Part shown: positions 59,846 through 64,000 of the stretch, piece by piece
How positions within the stretch are numbered: the stretch's first letter is position 1
Layout of the letters: each line of letters opens with the position of its first letter
NCBI GenBank assembly: GCA_037176885.1
Contig: JAWWNJ010000134.1
Location: forward strand, 434,001 to 498,000
Length of the DNA stretch: 64,000 bases
Direction of reading: 5' to 3'
Source: Favolaschia claudopus
Lineage: Eukaryota > Basidiomycota > Agaricomycetes > Agaricales > Mycenaceae
The notes under the pieces: generated by a model
What the model saw: only the letters and a program-made list of their open reading frames with translations
Databases searched by the model: none
Told to the model about the DNA's origin: nothing
Program-made: the position numbers and the translations under genes

Positions 59846-61130
59846 TGTGCAGTGAACAACGCCTGTGAGGTACCAGTGAACCGGTGAGGGGGATAAACTC
59901 ACCAGGGGGTTTATAAGGACTCTGGCATGATTCGCGCTGCTAACGTGAAAGAAAATGGATACCAGAGATCGACCAGTGCGAGGGTAGAGCCCACAACTTT
60001 ATCACTTAACAGGGTAATCCCGAGCAGAAGGATACAGGTGACCCATATGGCGTGTGTATTTCGTCTCTTTCCAACGCTTTTTTGAGGGATCGCCTAGGTG
60101 AAGCCACCGCTTTCGACAGCATGAAGACCCCATTGAGAATGTAACTCGGGCCACATCCAATGTTCCAAGAGTCAGATTTTCTGGATGGAAGAATCAAAGC
60201 CAGCTATTGATGACAGTGAAAAACTGCTATTGAAAAGACAGTGAAGAGCATCGCCATGCAGATCAGTGAGCAGAGCGCCAAACGTGGATTTGCAGGGTCG
60301 AGTAGATCATCATTGACGGCGAATTAAGTCGTGCTTTCTACGTTGAACATAGATCTAACCTCCCAAACTCCAACGAATCGGATTACTATTTGTGAGTGAA
60401 CACGTTCTCCCCGCCAAAGAGATTCGAGAAGCGCTACCGACCAGTATGATTAGTTGAAAAGCGAGGAGCCTGGTCAATTACTAACACATAAATGTTCGCG
60501 ACCCTCGGCCCTGGGGATTCAATCTCCCCGAGCTCATAAGCAGACGTACGGGATCCCCGCTCCGAAACAAGATATCCATTGGCAGAAAAGCGGAGCACTA
60601 CGCAAATCAGTGAGGAGAACACCAAACACGGAATTCTTCGACCGAGTAGATTGACAGCAGATTGAGTCTTGCGTCCGAACTCGAACGTAGGTAAAAAATG
60701 TCGACGAGTTAAGTTAGACCTGTTCAATTAATGGCCCGCTGGTTTTGTTCGCCGAAGAGATTCGAGCTTGAGATCGGAGGATCCCGGCTAATTAGATCGT
60801 CAGTAGACGCCATAGTGCACGAGACAAAAGGTGAAAGGAACAGCGCGAAGGAGAGGTTGAGGGCGGAAAAGGGTTAAGTCGACGATGGTGGTTCGTGACA
60901 AGATGGTTTGATGTCGCTTATTTGGTCATTGATTGATGTAATCCCTCGGCCATCGCCGGCGCGTGTGATGTTTCCCGAAGTTTGTCCGGTTTTCAGATTT
61001 GGCCTCGGCCCTCATATGACACTGGAACTTGACAAAATGAGATTATTAGTAAAATTCGAGAACGCTTCCCAAGCGGCTCCGGAACGACTCTAGCCTAAAT
61101 TCTACTACTCAGATCATCAACAAGGGCACT
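59846..61130. other. Intergenic with possible decayed membrane-protein gene (minus)
   Basis: A minus-strand frame starting near 60812 (MASTDDLISRDPPISSSNLF) is followed by NLLGRRIPCLVFSSLICVVL (about 60640) and, some 350 bases on, DPANPRLALCSLICMAML (about 60290). The last two are diverged repeats, also visible in DNA (60255-60345 with 60597-60690). Stops and frame changes intervene. It looks like a small duplicated membrane-protein gene in decay; the family is unknown. Confidence 0.3.
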
Positions 61131-61509
61131 TGTCACACCGCAGGACCGCGAATAATAAGCGGCTTAAAGTATCATTTTTATGGCACAAAAAAGGGCCCAA
61201 ATCAGGCCCCTTTTTATCTGAACAAAAAGGTGGCCTGAAAGCTGTTGGAAGGATTACCAAGCCGAGTCAGTACGAGTCACGTACCGAGTCAGGTTGCACA
61301 GGATCGTTGGTACGCTGGCGTAGAGACGCACAGCCGACCGCAGTACGATGAGATCCAGCTGGGCTGGATCGAATACTTACCATTGTCCTACCTCATAGAT
61401 TTGTACTTGTAGTAACCATTATTCTCTAGGGTATAAAAGGCGTTGTAGTTCGTTGAATAGACAACTAGATTTTCCCCTACCTGCGCACATTAAGCATATT
61501 TATTCTACA
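61131..61509 (+). repeat. 5' LTR of a Copia retrotransposon
   Basis: It starts TGTCACACCGCAGGACC and ends TTATTCTACA, i.e. TG...CA. The putative primer-binding site GGTTATTGGCCCCCGCGC and gag follow directly. The expected 5-base target duplication would be GCACT (61126-61130). The 3' LTR lies outside the window, so LTR limits are inferred. Confidence 0.7.
61431..61439 (+). promoter_or_regulatory. TATA box in the LTR
   Basis: GTATAAAAG lies about 70 bases before the inferred LTR end, as expected for an LTR promoter. Confidence 0.6.
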
Positions 61510-61583
61510 GGTTATTGGCCCCCGCGCTATAATCCTTAAACGAATACAACACCAACTCTACACAATCAACCCTTACCCAAGTT

Positions 61584-64000
61584 ATGTCGACAAATACATT
61601 CTCTTCCACCGCCAAACTCGGCGAGTACTTCACCAAACTACCCGCTTGTAAAGCCGATGGGACCAACTGGGTTTTCTTCCGCGACCGCTTCCTGTTCGCG
61701 CTGGACGCAGCAGGACTCACGGAGCACTTTGAGCTCATTGCGGACGCCCCGATTGCACCAAAGATCGCGGACGTCAACGCACCCACGGCGGACGAGACGA
61801 AGCCAACGACACGTACCTTGCGCGTCGGCGGATTTGGAGATCGGAGCAGGCCATAGTCAAGCAAGGCCTTGCGTCGGTTATACCGGATTCGTTGTTCTTG
61901 AAGGTGAAGAGCGAAGCTACGGCGATGAAGATGTGGGAGAAGGTGAAGGAGGAATATGAGAAGAAGTCTAAAATGGTTACAGTTGATTTGAGGCGCAAGC
62001 TCCAAGATGAGCGTTGTGCAGAAGGTGGCGACGTCAAAGCGCACCTTGATAAATTACGGACGATCCGGGCGGACCTCACCGCGATGAACGCCGACCCAGG
62101 AGACGACAACTTTGTCGCTATCGTCCTCGGATCTCTCCCCGCGTCCTACGAAACATATCTTTCTGCGCTCACGGGCGCAGCCACGCTTCTTGGCAAGACA
62201 CTCGATCCCGACACTGTGCTGCAAGGCATTAGTGATGAAGCCGACCGTAAAGCGGCAAGACCTACATCGAAGGGTGAGAAGGAGGCCGCGTTCTATGGGA
62301 ACGGCGGTAAGTCGAAGTCGAAGAAGACGATGGAATGCTATAATTGCCACAAGAAGGGGCACATGGCGAAGGAATGTTGGGCTAAAGGAGGAGGGAAAGA
62401 AGGTCAGAACCCGCATCGTAAGGGTCGTGGCCAAGCGAATAGCGCCAAGGCGGAGCGCGACTTTGATGCCGCATGGATGGCGGCGACTTACGGGCTGGAG
62501 GACGAAATTGAGTTTGATGAGATGGACGAGGAGGACTTGGAAGCCGAATATGCGGACTTACCAGATCTACTGGACGTGTCGGACAGCGACGATGAAGATG
62601 ACGACAATGTCAGAGGCAACAAGACTGACGAGCACTCAGTGAAGACGTCACTCACCTCTGAAGCCGCATTCGCTACAACTCCCGTCGAGGCGCTCGACAT
62701 CTACGACTCGGGCGCATCCATCCACATGACACCCTCTCGACACCGTCTAACGAATTATCAAGCAATTCCGCGACGAGCTATCACTGCAGCAAATAATCAG
62801 CAACTCGACGCTGTTGGAATGGGGGATATGCACATACAAGTCCCAAACGGACCGACGCGGTCGACAAGAGTCCTTGTAAAGGACGTCTTGCATGTACCCA
62901 AACTCGGCCCCACTCTCATCTCGATCGGGCGCATCGCCCGCGCTGGCTACGCCGTTCAATTCCAGCAAAACGAGTGCCGTATCTTCGATGCCAAGCACCA
63001 GCGCATCGGCGCGATCCCACTCGTTCGTGGTCTATACACCGTCGCGGTGCCGGCTACTGTTATTCACGCGAATGCGGCGTCGGACGGGCCACTCGTCACT
63101 ACCCCGGAGGAGCTGCACCGGCTCCTGGGACATGTTCCTGTCGAATCTGCGAAGAAATTAGTCAAGGAGAATTTAGTGGACGGCATTGAGCTCGACGAGA
63201 CGGGACGTACCGCGGAAGATGACTGCAAGTCATGCCTGCACGGCAGGATGACTCGCAAACCCATTTCGAAAGCGACGGAGCGCACGGCGGCGGGGAAAGT
63301 TGGCGAGGAGATACACACAGATGTGTGGGGACCCGCCACCGTCGAAACCCCGCGGCACAAGCGTTATTATAGCTCGTTTACAGATGAGGCGTCGCGCTAT
63401 TCAGTCATTGTCTTGATGCATACAAAAGACGAGACGCAAGAAGCTTTTGAGGATGTTGATGCGCGATGGGAAACAGAACACGGTATAAAAATAAAAATTC
63501 TTCATTCGGATAACGGAGGAGAGTACAAGAGTAAAGAGTTCAATAGATACCTTGCGAAGAGAGGCATCAGACGCCGCCTCACTGTTCACGATACACCCGA
63601 GCATAATGGAGTCGCCGAGAGACTCAATCGCACGCTTCTTGAGAAGGTACGGGCGTTGTTGCACGCAGCCGCGCTACCGTCAAATCTCTGGGGCGAAGCA
63701 TTAAAACACGCAGTGTGGTTAAAGAATAGGACCTCTACCAGAGCATTAGGTGGACGTACGCCTTACGAGGCATTTCACGGATCGAAACCCGACTTGCGCC
63801 ACATTCACGAGTGGGGTTGCAAGGTCGCGGTACACGTTGAAGACGGAGGAAAGTTGGATGGGCGCGCTCGCGAGGGCAGATGGGTTGGTTTTGACCTTGA
63901 AAGCATCGACGGGCAGCGCATATACTACCCGGATAATCGTTCCATTCGCGTTGAACGCAGCGTAAAGTTTCCGGAAGTCAAACGAAGTGGAGGATTTTAT
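61584..64000 (+). CDS. Ty1/Copia gag-pol polyprotein, frameshifted, cut by window end
   Basis: Gag starts at 61584 (STAKLGEYFTKLPACKADG) with a retrotransposon gag domain. Near 61791-61800 a GACGAGACGA tandem repeat of five bases shifts the frame. The following frame then stays open to the window end. In order: Gag (RRRIWRSEQAIVKQGL), zinc knuckle CYNCHKKGHMAKEC (about 62337), aspartic protease DSGAS (62706), integrase HHCC zinc domain (LHRLLGHV...CKSCLHG), and the integrase DDE core with HTDVWGP, LHSDNGGEYKS and HNGVAERLNRT. The order protease-integrase, with reverse transcriptase expected beyond 64000, defines Copia. Without the shift the polyprotein would be one frame, so this copy is probably inactive, or the shift is an error. 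Confidence 0.92.

Noticed and set aside
61584..61856. Short 90-codon gene
   Set aside because: It is the N-terminal part of Copia Gag cut off by the five-base frameshift.

Overview
This window is nuclear DNA of a filamentous fungus, most probably a mushroom-forming basidiomycete (Agaricomycetes). Its genes are cut into many short exons by introns of about 50-65 bases with GT...AG ends and CTRAY-like branch sites. The gene content also fits: a Zn2Cys6 factor with its zinc cluster at the C-terminus, germin-like cupin, MYND proteins, clustered P450s, NmrA-like oxidoreductase, WrbA-type flavoprotein, arrestin-like protein and class 3 lipase. Exon boundaries below were read by hand from splice signals and frame continuity.

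Layout. 2-9 kb: a tandem segmental duplication of a membrane-protein gene plus a MYND zinc-finger gene, both on the minus strand. The first copy is decayed, the second mostly intact. 12-15 kb: a bHLH transcription factor (+) and a secreted germin/spherulin-like cupin (-). 17-21.6 kb: a pyrimidine-rich, low-complexity block of old diverged repeats with no convincing gene. 22.9-25.7 kb: a Zn2Cys6 factor and a small membrane/coiled-coil protein (both -). 26.7-33.5 kb: P450 A (+), a convergent NmrA-like oxidoreductase (-) and a third MYND gene (+). 34.5-35.3 kb: a polyubiquitin pseudogene. 36.7-39 kb: an arrestin-like protein (+) and a small membrane/coiled-coil protein (-). 39.4-40.7 kb: two oppositely oriented insertions of one short element with 9-base target duplications. 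41.4-42.3 kb: a WrbA-like gene with an apparent one-base frameshift. 43.1-46 kb: an inverted copy of the P450/NmrA block, with P450 B intact and NmrA reduced to scraps. 46.2-46.7 kb: mitochondrial ATP synthase subunit f, the one clear housekeeping gene.

From 47.2 to 59.8 kb lies one class 3 lipase gene broken twice. A hAT-like MITE with an 8-base target duplication sits in one exon. A 10.2-kb head-to-tail array of an unrecognised element (E1, E2, E3) sits in the next. The array has defined ends, a hairpin at one end and no visible target duplication. It contains a 3.23-kb direct repeat, a 597-base Copia fragment and minisatellites. From 61.1 kb to the window end runs a Ty1/Copia retrotransposon (LTR, gag, protease, integrase), truncated by the window edge and carrying a frameshift in gag.

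The window is thus an accessory, repeat-rich region in which gene families (MYND, P450, membrane protein) expand by local duplication and then decay. The best candidate for something undescribed is the E1-E3 array in the lipase.
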